DNA of 50,436 bases, from NCBI GenBank assembly GCA_903903635.1, contig CAIUZK010000101.1, forward strand, positions 1 through 50,436, written 5' to 3'. Each line of letters starts with the position of its first letter. Position 1 is the first letter of the stretch. The stretch is from an uncultured Bacteroidota bacterium (GTDB taxonomy: Bacteria > Bacteroidota > Bacteroidia > Chitinophagales > Chitinophagaceae). A program made the translations under genes and the position numbers. Of this stretch, positions 50,334-50,436 are shown piece by piece. The notes beneath the pieces are model-generated. The model was given only the letters and a program-made list of their open reading frames with translations. It did no database searches and was not told the DNA's origin.

Positions 50334-50436
50334 GGCGAATGTGGGGTGAATTTTACCACTAAGGCCACAAAGGAGGCGCAAAGGCCACAAATTGATTTCT
50401 GTTACTGGAAAAGATCGTGTTGAAGGGCACAAGGGT

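Noticed and set aside
50130-50432. Leftward frames of about 75-100 codons with an 8-residue period
   Set aside because: Artefact of the 8-bp minisatellite (3 x 8 bp = 8 codons).

Overview
The window reads as a chromosomal segment of a Bacteroidota bacterium, probably order Chitinophagales (Chitinophagaceae-like). The evidence is four proteins ending in Por/type IX secretion (T9SS) sorting domains, many PorT-type outer-membrane barrels and short lipoproteins, -7 promoter boxes of the Bacteroidota form TAnnTTTG, few Shine-Dalgarno sequences, and AT-rich spacers. I saw no tRNA, rRNA, CRISPR array, transposase or phage gene.

Layout. 1-600: debris of what looks like a type I restriction locus (HsdS tail, truncated AAA-ATPase head) ending in a REP-like hairpin. 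831-2858: a large cytosolic beta-propeller protein. 3067-4670: a second copy of the hairpin element and a tandem duplication of a small lipoprotein gene; one copy is frameshifted, yet 131 nt at the 5' ends are identical. 4717-9776: a DUF1835 protein, a TPR protein and gyrA. 10155-15821: a 1888-residue repeat-rich T9SS surface protein. 16177-17751: a candidate small RNA, an alpha/beta-hydrolase remnant and a barrel protein. 18571-21166: a conserved exported protein followed by egtB and egtD, which make ergothioneine from histidine. 21355-29388: an NHL-repeat T9SS protein, a secreted bleomycin-hydrolase-like peptidase, an OmpA lipoprotein, a lytic transglycosylase, a penicillin-acylase-family enzyme and a small membrane protein. 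30091-33803: a leftward polysaccharide-type cluster (phosphoesterase, ATP-grasp ligase, methyltransferase, GT2) with a nonsense-disrupted gene at its head. 33985-35605: three related barrel genes, one decayed. 35822-38702: a biotin carrier protein, two small exported proteins and pdhB. 38860-43742: a five-gene Dlt-like acylation operon. 44248-49871: a lipoprotein with a 34-residue membrane protein, an FG-GAP T9SS protein, a membrane protein/XRE regulator pair and a secreted esterase. 49872-50436: repeats only.

The best candidate for an unusual system is the operon at 38860-43742. It encodes a DltA-like amino-acid adenylating enzyme, a GNAT acyltransferase, an acyl carrier protein, an MBOAT and an SGNH-type transferase. 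The MBOAT ends in FIYFQF, matching the C-terminal acyl-shuttle hexapeptide described for Dlt and related envelope-acylation systems. The parts suggest that an amino acid is activated, loaded on the carrier, possibly N-acylated by the GNAT, passed through the membrane and esterified onto an envelope glycan in a bacterium that has no teichoic acid. The promoter and tight gene spacing are visible in the sequence; substrate and acceptor are inference.
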